Below are positions 5,365 through 5,584 of a stretch of 5,584 nt of DNA, piece by piece. A program made the position numbers and the translations under genes. The DNA is taken from assembly GCA_902773245.1 (NCBI GenBank), contig CACYDY010000094.1, positions 1 to 5,584 of the forward strand. Reading direction: 5' to 3'. The notes under the pieces were generated by a model, which searched no databases, was not told the origin of the DNA, and worked only from the letters and a program-made list of their open reading frames with translations. Each line of letters opens with the position of its first letter. Positions within the stretch are counted from its first letter, which is position 1. The DNA comes from an uncultured Ruminococcus sp. Lineage in GTDB: Bacteria > Bacillota > Clostridia > Oscillospirales > Acutalibacteraceae.

Positions 5365-5459
5365 TGATAATCGTCGCTCTAAGCAAATTTGTTTTGGCGG
5401 CGGCTGCATTGCGGGTTTTACGATCCTACAAAAGCTTTTGCATTACGGTGAAGCTTTAA
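5364..5459 (+). other. Candidate 31-residue hydrophobic small ORF between atpH and atpA
   Basis: An ATG at 5364-5366 overlaps the atpH stop as TGATG, a classic coupling arrangement. It opens 31 codons: a hydrophobic part (MIIVALSKFVLAAAALRVL) long enough for one membrane helix, then a short basic tail, ending at TAA 5457-5459. Upstream, GAAGAG (5356-5361) is a weak and very close ribosome-binding site. No known ATP synthase protein of this kind sits at this place, and a frame of this length can arise by chance. It is recorded because the overlap and hydrophobic profile are suggestive. Confidence 0.2.
5429..5457 (+). promoter_or_regulatory. Overlapping palindromes in the atpH-atpA gap
   Basis: CAAAAGCTTTTG (5429-5440) is a perfect 12-base palindrome. 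Its inner AAAGCTT (5431-5437) can alternatively pair with AAGCTTT (5451-5457) across a 13-base loop. The two pairings exclude each other. No strong T-run follows at once, so termination is unlikely. An RNA-processing or translation-modulating structure before atpA is possible. Confidence 0.3.
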
Positions 5460-5501
5460 CCTGTTTTTGCTGCTGTCGTTTAAAAGGGAAGTGAATAAAA
5501 A

Positions 5502-5584
5502 ATGAGTCTGAAGCCTGAAGAAATCAGCAGTATTATTAAGGATCAGATCAAAAACTATAAATCAAGAATCGAAATGGCTGAAAC
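5502..5584 (+). CDS. atpA: ATP synthase F1 subunit alpha (AtpA), 5' end only
   Basis: The first 27 codons and two further bases are present before the window ends. The peptide begins MSLKPEEISSIIKDQIKNY, the characteristic AtpA N-terminus that contacts delta at the top of F1. GGAAGTGA (5487-5494) matches seven of eight bases of the full Shine-Dalgarno and is well placed for the ATG at 5502. The position after atpH is the standard order. Nucleotide-binding motifs lie beyond the window. Confidence 0.93.
   Translation, partial: MSLKPEEISSIIKDQIKNYKSRIEMAE

Noticed and set aside
1..5584. CRISPR array, tRNA or rRNA gene, transposase, toxin-antitoxin or phage genes
   Set aside because: I looked for regularly spaced repeats, cloverleaf-like segments and transposase motifs on both strands and found none; the coding content is housekeeping.

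Overview
The window is ordinary chromosome from a low-to-moderate GC, anaerobic Gram-positive bacterium. It is most likely a gut-type member of the Clostridia (Oscillospiraceae/Ruminococcus-like). The assignment rests on the atpI-B-E-F-H-A gene order, A/T-rich spacers, consensus sigma-A promoters, Shine-Dalgarno-driven starts and the wording of the AtpA and RluA-family proteins. It is an inference from sequence character, not a database match. All genes lie on the + strand.

Layout. Positions 1-127 hold a compact cluster of three perfect or near-perfect hairpins that looks like a dispersed palindromic repeat. A strong extended -10 promoter (150-179) then drives a monocistronic alpha/beta-hydrolase of the enterochelin-esterase/esterase-D type (212-1018). 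A spacer with a second stem-loop follows (1142-1185). Next comes an RluA/RluD-family pseudouridine synthase (1293-2249), closed by a long, clear intrinsic terminator that begins in its own stop codon (2244-2301). The rest of the window, from a consensus promoter at 2372-2400, is the first part of an F-type ATP synthase operon: atpI (2525-2950), atpB (about 3069-3959), atpE (4026-4316), atpF (4335-4841), atpH (4834-5364) and the first 27 codons of atpA (5502 onward, cut by the window edge).

The operon builds the membrane Fo part (a, c and b subunits), the delta stalk subunit and the start of F1. AtpI is the probable c-ring assembly helper. The c subunit carries glutamates at both ion-site positions (E30 and E63) with V61, T64, T65 and Y68. 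This is the pattern of Na+-binding c-rings of the two-carboxylate kind, so the enzyme may couple ATP to a sodium gradient.

The most unusual point is the start of atpB. A strong ribosome-binding site is followed at normal distance only by an ATT codon, and the nearest conventional start codons would cut into the first membrane helix. Hairpins occupy the atpI-atpB, atpB-atpE and atpH-atpA gaps. The last gap also contains a 31-codon hydrophobic reading frame whose ATG overlaps the atpH stop. I see no mobile element with a transposase, no CRISPR array, no tRNA or rRNA and no sign of a new defence or biosynthetic system. The interest lies in the details of the ATP synthase operon and the two repeat-like elements.
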